DNA of 64,000 nucleotides. It comes from an uncultured Eubacteriales bacterium. GTDB taxonomy: Bacteria; Bacillota; Clostridia; Lachnospirales; Lachnospiraceae. Under the pieces are notes generated by a model. It was not told where the DNA came from. It did no database searches and was given only the letters and a program-made list of their open reading frames with translations. Location of the stretch: positions 1 to 64,000 of the forward strand of contig CASFBK010000005.1 in NCBI GenBank assembly GCA_949292785.1. Direction: 5' to 3'. This document shows positions 24,639 through 34,293 of this stretch, piece after piece. Both the position numbers and the translations under genes were made by a program. The number at the start of each line of letters is the position of its first letter. Within the stretch, counting starts at the first letter, position 1.

Positions 24639-26693
24639 CTAATTCTTTGTAAACTTCACACCTTCAATCGTGGTCTGCTTTGTCTCGTTCTTCACATTGC
24701 CACTTTCATCGGTCACAGTCCAGGACCAGTCAATCACAAAATATCCTTCACTGCAGTTTTCAATATTTCCCTGGCTTACACTGAATGGGAAGTAGGTTGC
24801 AGTCCAGGAATTAATTCGGTCTTCTCCTTCAGACTTATACAACGCAATGGTAGCGGAAATACCGGTCGCATTCTCTGGAATTTCACTTAGCTTTTCAATG
24901 GTATAGTTATTGAGAGAATAGGTTTCTACCTTCTTGCCCAGACTTATCGTCAACGTTATTGTTGTTCCCGGATTTACAAAGGTTCCCTCTGAAATACTCT
25001 GTGAAATGACACAGCCTTCCGGAACATCATCACTGTAATCCGAGTTTGTACTGGACACGGTAACATTGATTCCTGCCAAAGCATCTCTTGCAGCCTGTTC
25101 GGTCAAGCCCAGAACATTTATCATCTTCTGCTGCTGCGGTCCTCGGCTCACGACAATAGTAATGGTATCATCCTTCTTCGCCTTAGAGTCTCCGCCCGGT
25201 GTCTGGGAAATAACATCTCCTGCCGGAACATCACTGCTATATTCATATTCCGTCTTAACCTTAAAACCAGCTGCCTTAATGGCAGACTCTGCTGCATCCT
25301 TATCCAATCCTACTACGCTTGGTACATCAATCTCTCCGGCGCCGCTGCTTAAGTTGACGGTGATGGTAGTATTTTTCTCTACCATATCCCCTTCTTTTTC
25401 GCTCTGACCTACCACCAGTCCCTCTTCGTATTTGTCAGAAGACATGGAATCTCCTTTTGTAATACCAAGACCAATTCCGTTTAATTCTTTTTTCGCTTCA
25501 TCATAAGTCATTCCTGTCAGGTCTATCATTTCAACCAGATTGCTTGCCTCTTCTGTCTGAGTATCATCCTTATCCTTCGTTTTGTCCTTGAACTTAAATA
25601 CACCTGTGATGCTGATTGCAATATAAGCAATAATCAAAACGATAATTACCGCAGCTATAATTCCCATAATCGTAACTGCCTTTTCCATCTTGGAATTCAG
25701 GAGTCCGCCTTCTTCCTCGTCGTCTTCCTCATCCTCTTCTCCCTCTTCTTCCTCGTCAGGCTCTTCATAGTATACCTTGCCGGTCTGCTCTTTGATGGAT
25801 TCTATTTCTTCCGGCTTCATTACTCTGGTCTTTTCCTGCTGTCCTAGCGGAACCATTACTACAAAGTCTTCATCCGGGCTGATTAATGCTTTCTTTAAAT
25901 CCAGCAGCAGGTCACTGATGCTGTCATAACGGCGGTCGGGACTTTTCTGGGTACATTTTAAGATAATCTTTTCCATGCTGATAGGAAGCTCCGGTGCATA
26001 GGCACTTGGCACTACCATCTCTTCCTGCAGATGCTGAATCGCAACTGCTACGGTAGATTCCCCATCAAAAGGAACTCTTCCGGTTACCATTTCATACATC
26101 ACGATTCCAAGAGAATAAATATCGCTCTTTCCATCTACAAATCCATTTCTCGCCTGCTCCGGTGATGCATAATGCACTGAGCCCATCACATCTGAATTAA
26201 TAGTATTGGTACTGGCAACTCTTGCAATTCCAAAGTCTGTTACCTTAACCTTTCCTTCTGTGGATATGATAATATTCTGCGGCTTTATATCACGATGGAT
26301 GATATGCTTATTATGGGCTGCTTCAATTCCTCTTCCCACCTGAATAGCGATGCTTACTGCCTCTTTAAAGGACAGCTGTCCTTTTTTCTCGATATAAGTC
26401 TTTAAGGTAATTCCTTCCACATATTCCATTACGATGTAATATAGTCCGTTTTCACTTCCTACATCATAGATATTTACAATGTTAGGATGCTCCAAGCCCG
26501 CTGCGGACTGCGCCTCTGTACGGAACTTTGTTACAAAATTAACATCCTCTGAAAATTCCTGCTTTAATACCTTGATTGCCACAAAGCGTCCCAGCGTATG
26601 GTCCTTTGCCTTATATACATCGGACATTCCGCCTGCGCCAACTTTTCCTACTATTTCATATCTGTCTGCCAGATACATTCCCTCTTTTAACAT
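24639..26693 (-). CDS. prkC: PASTA-domain Ser/Thr protein kinase
   Basis: A 684-residue membrane kinase. Residues 10-270 form a Hanks-type kinase: GAGGMSDVYKA, VAIKVLK, catalytic HRDIKPQN, DFGIAR, and SVHYASPEQARNG. An acidic linker (EEEEGEEDEEDDEEEGG) leads to one membrane span near residues 337-360. Outside are three PASTA repeats (MIDLTGMTYDEAKKEL..., VPSVVGLDKDAAESAI..., MINVLGLTEQAARDAL...) and a ~90-residue C-terminal beta-sandwich-like part. PASTA units sense peptidoglycan or lipid II, coupling wall state to growth, dormancy exit and division. It pairs with the phosphatase gene, overlapping it by 7 nt. Confidence 0.95.
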   Translation of the reverse strand: MLKEGMYLADRYEIVGKVGAGGMSDVYKAKDHTLGRFVAIKVLKQEFSEDVNFVTKFRTEAQSAAGLEHPNIVNIYDVGSENGLYYIVMEYVEGITLKTYIEKKGQLSFKEAVSIAIQVGRGIEAAHNKHIIHRDIKPQNIIISTEGKVKVTDFGIARVASTNTINSDVMGSVHYASPEQARNGFVDGKSDIYSLGIVMYEMVTGRVPFDGESTVAVAIQHLQEEMVVPSAYAPELPISMEKIILKCTQKSPDRRYDSISDLLLDLKKALISPDEDFVVMVPLGQQEKTRVMKPEEIESIKEQTGKVYYEEPDEEEEGEEDEEDDEEEGGLLNSKMEKAVTIMGIIAAVIIVLIIAYIAISITGVFKFKDKTKDKDDTQTEEASNLVEMIDLTGMTYDEAKKELNGIGLGITKGDSMSSDKYEEGLVVGQSEKEGDMVEKNTTITVNLSSGAGEIDVPSVVGLDKDAAESAIKAAGFKVKTEYEYSSDVPAGDVISQTPGGDSKAKKDDTITIVVSRGPQQQKMINVLGLTEQAARDALAGINVTVSSTNSDYSDDVPEGCVISQSISEGTFVNPGTTITLTISLGKKVETYSLNNYTIEKLSEIPENATGISATIALYKSEGEDRINSWTATYFPFSVSQGNIENCSEGYFVIDWSWTVTDESGNVKNETKQTTIEGVKFTKN

Positions 26694-27430
26694 GTTTTCA
26701 CCTCGTCTGAAAATGGTTCTATCACGACTACCGTAATATTATCATTACCGCCGTTTTCATTGGCTGTTTCTATTAAACATTCAATTCCTTCTTCTGTGCT
26801 TTCTTTTTCTTTTAATATTCTAAAAATCTCTTCATCCTCTATCATATCCGTCAATCCGTCGGAACACATCAGTATTCTGTCTGATTCCTTCAGCTCTACT
26901 TCGAAGAAATCTACCTCCAACAGACTTCCGCCTCCAATGGCTCTGGTTATGATATTTCGGTCCGGATGTACTCTTGCATCCTTTTCGTCCAGTTCACCTC
27001 TGCGGACCATTTCCTGCACGTAGGAATGGTCTTTGGTAATCTGCCGTATTTTATCTCCAATCACATACAGACGGCTGTCTCCTACATTAGCCACACATAA
27101 TTCGCTGCCAATGACCGTAGCAGCCACCACGGTAGTCCCCATCCCCTCTAAATCAATATCTGTCCTTGCTTTTTCCAGGATTGCGCGGTTTGCTTCCTGT
27201 ATCGCATTCCTGATAATACTTACCGGTTCTACATTATTATCTTTCTCAATCACAGCAACAATTGTTTCTACCGTATATCTGGAGGCATAATCACCTGCAT
27301 TATGCCCGCCCATTCCATCTGCTAAAATACACAGATTCGGGAGATTCCCAATCCGACTCTGAGAGGTATATACATAGTCCTGATTCATTTCTCGTCTTCT
27401 CCCTGTATCCGTTTTGGAAAATGCTTTCAT
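26687..27430 (-). CDS. stp: PP2C-type protein phosphatase (PrkC partner)
   Basis: A 247-residue PPM/PP2C phosphatase with all metal motifs: RREMNQDYVY, ILADGMGGHNAGDYAS near residues 35-50, GMGTTVVAA, VANVGDSRLYVI, ITRAIGG, MCSDGLTDMI and GGNDNITVVVIE near the end. It removes phosphate from PrkC and its substrates. It overlaps prkC by 7 nt and lies 9 nt after rlmN, the standard Clostridia arrangement. Confidence 0.95.
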   Translation of the reverse strand: MKAFSKTDTGRRREMNQDYVYTSQSRIGNLPNLCILADGMGGHNAGDYASRYTVETIVAVIEKDNNVEPVSIIRNAIQEANRAILEKARTDIDLEGMGTTVVAATVIGSELCVANVGDSRLYVIGDKIRQITKDHSYVQEMVRRGELDEKDARVHPDRNIITRAIGGGSLLEVDFFEVELKESDRILMCSDGLTDMIEDEEIFRILKEKESTEEGIECLIETANENGGNDNITVVVIEPFSDEVKTC

Positions 27431-27439
27431 GATTATCGC

Positions 27440-28483
27440 CTACCTTTCCTCATGAGCTAAAAAACGCTTCCGTAATTGTCCACAGGCTCCGTCAATATCT
27501 CTGCCCATTTCCCTTCTAATAGTAACATTTATTCCATATTTTTCAAGTTTATTTTTAAAATTGGAAATTACCTGGGGGTTCGACTGCACATAATCCCTTT
27601 CTTTTATGGGGTTTACCGGAATGAGATTTACGTGGCAGTTAAGCCCTTTTATCAGCCCTGCTAACCGCTTTGCATCCTCATCCGTATCATTGACGCCACC
27701 CACCAGGCTATATTCAAAGGTAATTCTTCTTCCGGTCTGTTCAAAATAATATTTACAGGCATCTATCACTTCCTGAATCTGATACTTATTTGCGACCGGC
27801 ATTAATTCCAACCGCTTCTCCTGAGAAGAGGCATGCAGGGATAACGCCAGTGTAATCTGCAATTTCTCATCCGCAAGACGCCGCATATTTGGTACAATAC
27901 CGCAGGTAGATACCGTAAGATTACGCTGGCTTACATTCAGTCCGTTTTCATCTGTTAAAAGAGAGACAAACTTAAGAAAATTATCGTAATTATCCAACGG
28001 CTCGCCGGTTCCCATAACCACTACATTGGACACCCGCTCTCCAATATCCTCCTGAATACGGTAAATCTGCTCTAACATCTCGGAGGGCTTTAGTCCCCGC
28101 ACCAGTCCATCTAAGGTAGACGCACAAAAACGGCATCCCATCCGACAGCCCACCTGGGAAGAAATACAGACACTGTTTCCATGCTTATATTTCATCAATA
28201 CGCTTTCTACCATATTGCCGTCTGCTAACGCAAACAGGTATTTTCGGGTACCGTCCAGCTTCGACTCCTGCATCTCCACCTTCTGTAATGCGGTCAGTTC
28301 ACATCTTTCCTTAAGCTGTTCTCTTAGTTTTTTTGAAATGTCTGTCATATCCTCCCAGGAGGTCACATGCCTTACATGCAGCCAGGAATAAATCTGTTTT
28401 GCCCGGAACTTTTTTTCGCCCAAAGACACCAGTAATTCTTCCAGTTCCCTAAGATTCAATGACTTAATATCTGTTTTTTCCAT
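27440..28483 (-). CDS. rlmN: Dual-specificity RNA (adenine-C2) methyltransferase
   Basis: A 347-residue radical-SAM methyltransferase: N-terminal accessory domain (LNLRELEELLVSLGEKKFRAKQIYSWLH), the [4Fe-4S] motif SSQVGCRMGCRFCAST (CxxxCxxC) near residues 109-124, GTGEPLDNYDNFLKF, and the conserved C-terminal Cys in MGRDIDGACGQLR. It methylates A2503 of 23S rRNA and A37 of some tRNAs. Downstream of rsmB by 12 nt. Confidence 0.96.
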   Translation of the reverse strand: MEKTDIKSLNLRELEELLVSLGEKKFRAKQIYSWLHVRHVTSWEDMTDISKKLREQLKERCELTALQKVEMQESKLDGTRKYLFALADGNMVESVLMKYKHGNSVCISSQVGCRMGCRFCASTLDGLVRGLKPSEMLEQIYRIQEDIGERVSNVVVMGTGEPLDNYDNFLKFVSLLTDENGLNVSQRNLTVSTCGIVPNMRRLADEKLQITLALSLHASSQEKRLELMPVANKYQIQEVIDACKYYFEQTGRRITFEYSLVGGVNDTDEDAKRLAGLIKGLNCHVNLIPVNPIKERDYVQSNPQVISNFKNKLEKYGINVTIRREMGRDIDGACGQLRKRFLAHEER

Positions 28484-28495
28484 ACAACTTTCCTA

Positions 28496-29800
28496 TCAGC
28501 TCCGCACCAGTCTTGCCAGGAAAAATCCATCGTTTTTTCCTTTCTTTGGCAATATCTGCTGCTGTCTTTCTAATACAAATTCCGGGTGTTCCTTTAAAAA
28601 CACGCGGACATTGTCTTCGTTTTCCTGTGGATTTATCGTACAGGTGCTGTACATCAGCACTCCGCCAGCCTTTACATAATGCTGTACCGTATGTAAGATT
28701 TCTCTTTGCAGTTCTGCCAGTTCCTGACACTTTTCTTCCGTCATTTTATATTTGATATCAGGCTTTTTGCCAATGACACCAAGCCCGGAACAGGGCAGGT
28801 CTGCAATGACAATATCTATTTTTCCGACCTTGTCTTTCTCTAGGATTCTGGCGTCTGCCTGTTTGGCACAAATATTTTTAAGTCCACAGCGTTCTATATT
28901 TTCCTCTATCAGGGACACCTTGTATTTGGTTAAATCTCTCGCCTCAACCATACCGGTTCCATGAAGAAGCTCTGCCATGTGAATGCTCTTTCCGCCGGGC
29001 GCTGCACATACATCTAAGACCTGCGCCCCTGCCTTTGGTTCCGCCCACAGTGATACCAGCATAGAGCTTACATCCTGTACATAGAACTTTCCTTCCACAA
29101 AGGCAGGAATCCCTGCTAAAAAGTCATAACCATCGATATACAAAGCATCCGGTATTTCCTCATTTTCTGTTACGATAATCTGTTCCGCTTCCAGTTCCTT
29201 GATTAATGCTTCTTTTGTGGTGGCTTCGGTGTTTACCCGAATCGAGGTTGCACTTTTTTCTAAAAATGCCTGAAAAATTTCTTCCAGCTGAGGCACTTCA
29301 TATAGGTTCTTCCACTTTTCTACCAGCCACTCCGGCACCGAGTAGGTGACGGAAAGCCATGCTGCTGTCTCTTTTTCCTTATCCGGCATGGAAATGTTCT
29401 CTAAATTCCTGCTGATATTGCGAAGAACCCCGTTTACAAAGCCTTTCAGGTTATGAAATCCCTTTTTCTGTGCCAGCTTTACCGCTTCATTGCAGGTAGC
29501 GGACACCGGAACGGAATCCATATATTTCATCTCATATACACTGCTTCGTAAAATGCACCGGATGACCGGCTTCATTTTATTTACTTTTACCTTGGAGAAC
29601 TGGTTAATGATATAGTCAATTAATATCATATTCTCCAGGGTTCCTTCACATACCCGGGTAAAAAAACTGCGTTCCTGTTTCTCCAGATACTGATATTTGT
29701 CCAGCGTATTTTTGATTGCAATATGACTATATTCTCCGTCTCTTGTTACTTCCAAGAGCACCTGCAATATCAGTTCACGGACATTGATGCCATTAGTCAT
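28496..29800 (-). CDS. rsmB: 16S rRNA (cytosine-967-C5)-methyltransferase
   Basis: A 434-residue protein: NusB-like RNA-binding N-terminus (residues ~1-140) followed by a SAM-dependent m5C methyltransferase with VLDVCAAPGGKSIHMAE, IADLPCSGLGVI (PC motif) and MYSTCTINPQENEDNV (TC nucleophile motif). The frame extends to a TTG at 29,821, but the ATG at 29,800 overlaps the end of the peptidase gene by 8 nt with a GAGGA site at normal distance, so it is preferred. Confidence 0.94.
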   Translation of the reverse strand: MTNGINVRELILQVLLEVTRDGEYSHIAIKNTLDKYQYLEKQERSFFTRVCEGTLENMILIDYIINQFSKVKVNKMKPVIRCILRSSVYEMKYMDSVPVSATCNEAVKLAQKKGFHNLKGFVNGVLRNISRNLENISMPDKEKETAAWLSVTYSVPEWLVEKWKNLYEVPQLEEIFQAFLEKSATSIRVNTEATTKEALIKELEAEQIIVTENEEIPDALYIDGYDFLAGIPAFVEGKFYVQDVSSMLVSLWAEPKAGAQVLDVCAAPGGKSIHMAELLHGTGMVEARDLTKYKVSLIEENIERCGLKNICAKQADARILEKDKVGKIDIVIADLPCSGLGVIGKKPDIKYKMTEEKCQELAELQREILHTVQHYVKAGGVLMYSTCTINPQENEDNVRVFLKEHPEFVLERQQQILPKKGKNDGFFLARLVRS

Positions 29801-30515
29801 CGTTTCTTCCTCTTCCTCCAAACAAGATTACCAGACGCAGCAGCTGCAAAATCGCAGAGGCTGCTCCTGCCACATAGGTAAGGGCTGCGGCTCCTAAGAC
29901 CTTTCTGGTTCCTTTTAGTTCCTCCTGACCAAGAATTCCTGTGCTCTCTAATATTTTTACGGCACGGCTTGACGCATTAAATTCTACCGGAAGTGTAACT
30001 AACTGGAATAATACTGCCAGGGAAAAACAAATGATTCCAAGGTTAATAAAAAGCATTCCCGTACTGCTGTTAAAGAACAGACCAATAATAATCAACGGCC
30101 ATGCAATAGTGGAACCGAAATTCGCTACCGGCACAATGGCACTTCGTATATTAAGCGGTGCATAGCTTGTCTGATGCTGAATGGCATGACCACATTCATG
30201 GGCTGCCACCCCTATCGCCGCTACCGATGCCGAACCATAGGTGCTGTCGGAAAGACTTAACACCTTGTTTCTTGGGTCATAGTGATCTGTAAGATTCCCG
30301 GAAATATGCTGCACTGTCACATCATAGATTCCTGCTGAATTTAAAATACGTTCTGCCGCCTGCGCCCCGGTCATGCCTGACATGCTTCTTACTCTGTTGT
30401 ATTTATTAAATGTAGATTTAACTTTTGCAGATGCCGCAAGACAAATCACAGCTCCAATAATTACTAAAATGTAAGTAGGATCAAAATAAAATCCGTATCC
30501 ATATCCGTATGGCAT
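29793..30515 (-). CDS. Membrane zinc metallopeptidase (YugP-like)
   Basis: A 240-residue membrane protein of the COG2738/YugP type: a glycine/tyrosine-rich start (PYGYGYGFYFDPTY), an N-terminal membrane span, the zinc motif VAAHECGHAIQHQ (HExxH variant HECGH) near residues 114-126, and three further membrane segments. Putative membrane protease of unknown substrate; its place between fmt and rsmB is conserved in many Clostridia. The ATG at 30,515 has GGAG 8 nt upstream; the frame is open to 30,560. Confidence 0.88.
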   Translation of the reverse strand: MPYGYGYGFYFDPTYILVIIGAVICLAASAKVKSTFNKYNRVRSMSGMTGAQAAERILNSAGIYDVTVQHISGNLTDHYDPRNKVLSLSDSTYGSASVAAIGVAAHECGHAIQHQTSYAPLNIRSAIVPVANFGSTIAWPLIIIGLFFNSSTGMLFINLGIICFSLAVLFQLVTLPVEFNASSRAVKILESTGILGQEELKGTRKVLGAAALTYVAGAASAILQLLRLVILFGGRGRNDD

Positions 30516-30546
30516 AGTTATCACTCCTTCTATTGATTCCTTGACT

Positions 30547-31488
30547 CTATTCGTTTCCAAGTATCATTCCTGTTTCCAGGTTTACTCCCCGTAAGAATGC
30601 ATCTGTCTGCATCCGTTTCTTTCCTTCTAACTGGACTTCTTCTAATCGCAGTCTTCCTTTTCCGGTCTGAACTGTTATGGTGTCTTTTCCCACCGCTATG
30701 GTTCCCGGACTGCCTGCGCTTTCACCGGCTTCTTCTGTCTCTACAGAAGATTTCCATATTTTTAAGGTTTTCCCATTCAGGCGAGTATATGCACTGGGCC
30801 ATGGATTTAATCCCCGCACCAGACGTTCTAATTCTATTGCAGGCTTTGTCCAGTCCATCTCTCCTAACTGTTTTTTTATCATGGTGGTGTGGGTGGCTTC
30901 TTCGTGATTTTGCGGGGTATAGGTTGCTGTTCCCTCTTCTATGGCTTTTAAGGTTTTCACGCAAAGCTCTGCTCCTGTTTTTGCTAAACGCTCAAAAAGA
31001 CTTCCTCCGGTCTCTTCCTTGTGAAGCACCACTTCTTCCTTTAAAATCATATCCCCGGTATCAATGCCTTCCGCCATACGCTGAATGGTAACTCCCGTTC
31101 TCTTTTCTCCGTTAATTACCGCCCATTGAATCGGGGCAGCTCCGCGATATTTCGGAAGCAGGGAAGCATGCACATTGATGCAGCCGTATTTTGGCATTTC
31201 CAAAATCTCTTTGGGAAGTATCTGTCCAAATGCTACCACTACAATAATATCTACTTCGTATTTTCTCAGGTTTTCGACACATTCCGGCTCCCTGATTCGT
31301 GTAGGCTGATACACTTCGATTCCGTGTGCCAACGCCGCCTCCTTTACCGGAGGGTACTGCATGGACTTTCCGCGCCCTTTGGGCTTATCCGGCTGTGTCA
31401 CTGCAAGCGTAATCTCATGACCTGCGGCAATCAAGGCTTCCAGCGTTCCCACGGAAAAATCCGGGGTTCCCATAAAAATCACTTTCAT
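30547..31488 (-). CDS. fmt: Methionyl-tRNA formyltransferase
   Basis: A 313-residue enzyme: MKVIFMGTPDFSVGTLEALI at the N-terminus, the formyl-folate site HASLLPKYRGAAPIQWAVINGE near residues 107-128, TGVTIQRMAEGIDTGDMI, and a C-terminal OB-like tRNA-binding domain (residues ~210-313). It formylates Met-tRNAi for translation start. It lies next to def, whose product removes the formyl group. Confidence 0.97.
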   Translation of the reverse strand: MKVIFMGTPDFSVGTLEALIAAGHEITLAVTQPDKPKGRGKSMQYPPVKEAALAHGIEVYQPTRIREPECVENLRKYEVDIIVVVAFGQILPKEILEMPKYGCINVHASLLPKYRGAAPIQWAVINGEKRTGVTIQRMAEGIDTGDMILKEEVVLHKEETGGSLFERLAKTGAELCVKTLKAIEEGTATYTPQNHEEATHTTMIKKQLGEMDWTKPAIELERLVRGLNPWPSAYTRLNGKTLKIWKSSVETEEAGESAGSPGTIAVGKDTITVQTGKGRLRLEEVQLEGKKRMQTDAFLRGVNLETGMILGNE

Positions 31489-31517
31489 TCTGCAAAGCTC
31501 CTTTCCCTCTGTCTCAT

Positions 31518-31997
31518 CTACTCTTCCTCGTCCTCCTCATATACTACGTCATGAAGCTCGCCCTCTACCTTTTCTACATACATGTGTCCGTCTAAATGGT
31601 CGATTTCATGACAAAAGGCACGTGCTAACAGTTCCGTTCCTTCTGCTTCAAATTCCTGCATATTTTCGTCAAAGGCTCTTACCTTCACATAATTTGGTCT
31701 GGTTACCACGCCGGACTTGCCCGGAAGACTTAAGCATCCCTCTTCTCCGGTCTGGCTTCCGTCTGTTTCTAAAATCACCGGGTTAATGAGAACAATCGGT
31801 CCTTCTCCTATATCAATCACTACCAGACGTTTTAAGATTCCAACCTGAGGCGCTGCAAGCCCTACCCCGTTTGCCTCATACATGGTTTCTAACATATCTC
31901 CGATTAACTCTTTGATTCTTGGCGTAACTTCTTTGATTTCTCTGCATTTCTTAGTCAAAACTTCGTCGCCCATTTCACGAATCGTTCTTAATGCCAT
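31518..31997 (-). CDS. def: Peptide deformylase
   Basis: A 159-residue iron/zinc peptidase with the three hallmarks GVGLAAPQVGI (motif 1, ~residue 45), EEGCLSLPGKSG (motif 2, metal Cys) and CHEIDHLDGHMYVEKV (motif 3, HExxH). It removes the N-formyl group of new proteins. The ATG at 31,997 follows AGGAGG; the frame is open to 32,033 but that part lacks similarity. The acidic tail VVYEEDEEE is unremarkable for Clostridia. Confidence 0.96.
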   Translation of the reverse strand: MALRTIREMGDEVLTKKCREIKEVTPRIKELIGDMLETMYEANGVGLAAPQVGILKRLVVIDIGEGPIVLINPVILETDGSQTGEEGCLSLPGKSGVVTRPNYVKVRAFDENMQEFEAEGTELLARAFCHEIDHLDGHMYVEKVEGELHDVVYEEDEEE

Positions 31998-32022
31998 TTT
32001 ATTTTCCTCCTGCTTCCTATTC

Positions 32023-34266
32023 TTAGAATCCATTCATGGGATTAAAATCAAATTGTATCACTACATTGGCAAATTCCCGATGCCTGTTTACGAATAATTC
32101 CAAGGCATCCTTAATCTTCACCAGCTGACTATAATCTCCAGACTTGAAATAAATTACTTTTTTATAAATATCTTTTACCTTTGCCACGGCTGCATCTGCC
32201 GGACCTATGGTCTTTATTCCTGTTATTTTTCCGTTTTCTGCGGATTGCTGTATCTTTTTTGCCAGTAATTCCGCACTTAAGGCTGCGGTCATCTCATCCT
32301 TTGATGCCACCAGCATCACCATCATATGTCCTACCGGCGGATACTGCATCAACTGCCGATATGCGATTTCTGTTTCATAAAAGCCCTTGTAATCCTGCTC
32401 CCGGGCGAAAAGAATACTGTAATTATCCGGGCTGTAGGTCTGAATCACTACTTCACCGGGCAGTTTTCCACGCCCTGCCCTGCCGGCTGCCTGAGTTATC
32501 AACTGAAAGGTTCGCTCCGGCGCATGATAGTCACTGACATACAGGGATAAATCCGCTGCCAGCACGCCCACCAGGGTCACGTTTGGAAAATCGTGTCCCT
32601 TTACAATCATCTGGGTTCCGATAAGGACATCCGCCTCCTGATTGGCAAAGGCGGACAGGATTTTCTCATAGCTGTCCTTATTTCTGGTGGTATCAAAGTC
32701 CATGCGAAGCACTTTTGCCTCAGGGAAACGTTTCTTTACGATTTCTTCTATCTTCTGGGTCCCTGCCTTAAAGCCGCTGATATATTTAGAACCACACTCA
32801 GGACATTCCTTTGGCGCAGGCTCCTCATAACCACAGTAATGGCATACCATCCTGCCGTTATTATGCTGGCTTAAGGACACATCGCAATGGGGACATTTCA
32901 ATACATGCCCGCAGGCGCGGCAGGAAACAAAGCCTGCCATTCCTCTTCGGTTGATAAATAACATGGTCTGCTGTCCCTGTTCTAACCGTTCCTCCATCAA
33001 TTCCTGCAACTTTTCACTTAAGATGGAGCGGTTTCCATGTTTTAATTCTTCCCTTAAATCTATGGTATAACACTGTGGCAGTGGTTTTTCTTCAATTCTT
33101 TTTGTAAGCTCCAGTAAGACATATTCCCCTGTCTGCGCCTTATAGAAACTATCAATGGAAGGCGTTGCAGAGCCCAGTACCACCGAAGCTCCTGCCATCC
33201 TTGCCCGCTCTACTGCGGTTTCTCTGGCATGATACCTTGGTATGGTCTCGCTTTTATAGCTGGTCTCGTGTTCTTCATCTATAATGATAAGCCCTAAGTT
33301 TGAAAAAGGTGTGAACAGTGCAGACCTTGGACCTATCATTACATCCAGTGCCCCACTCTTTGCCCGCTCAAACTGGTCGAACCGCTCTCCCGGTGACATC
33401 TTGGAATTTAGAATAGAAACCCGTTCTCCAAACTGTTGATAAAAGCGTACCACCGTCTGGTAGGTCAGTGCAATCTCCGGTATCAGTACGATTGCCTGTT
33501 TTCCTGCCTTTACCACCTTTTCAATCAGTTCTATGTAAACGGCAGTCTTGCCGCTTCCGGTCACACCATGTAACAGATAGGTGTGGTACTGATTTTTGGT
33601 AAAATCCTGCCAGATACGTTCTACTACGCCGCTTTGTTCTGTATTCAGCACCACGCGCTTTTCTTCCTGCTTCATACGCTTAAGCGGATTGCGGTAGCTG
33701 CGGCTGGTTTCTACTTTCAGGATTCCCAGTTCTTCCATGGCGCGTATCACCGCTGCTGTAATATTGAGCTTACGCGTTACCACTTCATAAGGCAGCGTAT
33801 GCTCTTCCAGTAAAGCCTCTAACAGTCTGGCTCTTGCGGTGCTGTGTTTTTTTTCAAAGACCGCAAGCTGCTGCCTGGCCTCTTCCTCTGATAAGAGCAG
33901 ATGCAGAGTACGCTGCTGTTTTTCCGTCGTCTTTTGCTTTACAGGCAGTACGGTTTTCAGCGCGTGATTCATGGTTCCGCCATAATTCTTCCGCATCCAG
34001 CCTGCCAGTGCAATGAGCTGAGATTCAATGGCAATACTTCCTTCTGCTGCCCCATGAACTTCCTTGAGCTTTTCTACTTCATATTCCGGCGTATCCGTCA
34101 GTTCTACAATATACCCGGTGGTCCTGCGGCTGCCCTTTCCAAAGGGAATCTCCACCTGCATACCGATTTCCAGAACATCCTTTAGCTGGTTTGGTATCTT
34201 ATATTGAAAGGTCTTATCCAGTTTTTCATGAGAAATATCAACTATGATATTGGCATATTCTGCCAT
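32023..34266 (-). CDS. priA: Primosomal replication restart helicase PriA
   Basis: A 747-residue PriA: N-terminal 3'-DNA-binding domain (ANIIVDISHEKLDKTFQYKIP), winged-helix, Walker A HGVTGSGKTAVYIELIEK near residue 235, DEEH box IIIDEEHETSYKS, two zinc-binding Cys clusters (SCRACGHVLKCPHC and CHYCGYEEPAPKECPECG), motif V/VI QLITQAAGRAGRG. It reloads the replicative helicase at stalled forks. It lies immediately upstream of def in the operon. Confidence 0.97.
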   Translation of the reverse strand: MAEYANIIVDISHEKLDKTFQYKIPNQLKDVLEIGMQVEIPFGKGSRRTTGYIVELTDTPEYEVEKLKEVHGAAEGSIAIESQLIALAGWMRKNYGGTMNHALKTVLPVKQKTTEKQQRTLHLLLSEEEARQQLAVFEKKHSTARARLLEALLEEHTLPYEVVTRKLNITAAVIRAMEELGILKVETSRSYRNPLKRMKQEEKRVVLNTEQSGVVERIWQDFTKNQYHTYLLHGVTGSGKTAVYIELIEKVVKAGKQAIVLIPEIALTYQTVVRFYQQFGERVSILNSKMSPGERFDQFERAKSGALDVMIGPRSALFTPFSNLGLIIIDEEHETSYKSETIPRYHARETAVERARMAGASVVLGSATPSIDSFYKAQTGEYVLLELTKRIEEKPLPQCYTIDLREELKHGNRSILSEKLQELMEERLEQGQQTMLFINRRGMAGFVSCRACGHVLKCPHCDVSLSQHNNGRMVCHYCGYEEPAPKECPECGSKYISGFKAGTQKIEEIVKKRFPEAKVLRMDFDTTRNKDSYEKILSAFANQEADVLIGTQMIVKGHDFPNVTLVGVLAADLSLYVSDYHAPERTFQLITQAAGRAGRGKLPGEVVIQTYSPDNYSILFAREQDYKGFYETEIAYRQLMQYPPVGHMMVMLVASKDEMTAALSAELLAKKIQQSAENGKITGIKTIGPADAAVAKVKDIYKKVIYFKSGDYSQLVKIKDALELFVNRHREFANVVIQFDFNPMNGF

Positions 34267-34293
34267 CTTCCCACCACCTGTCAGTTTATCCTA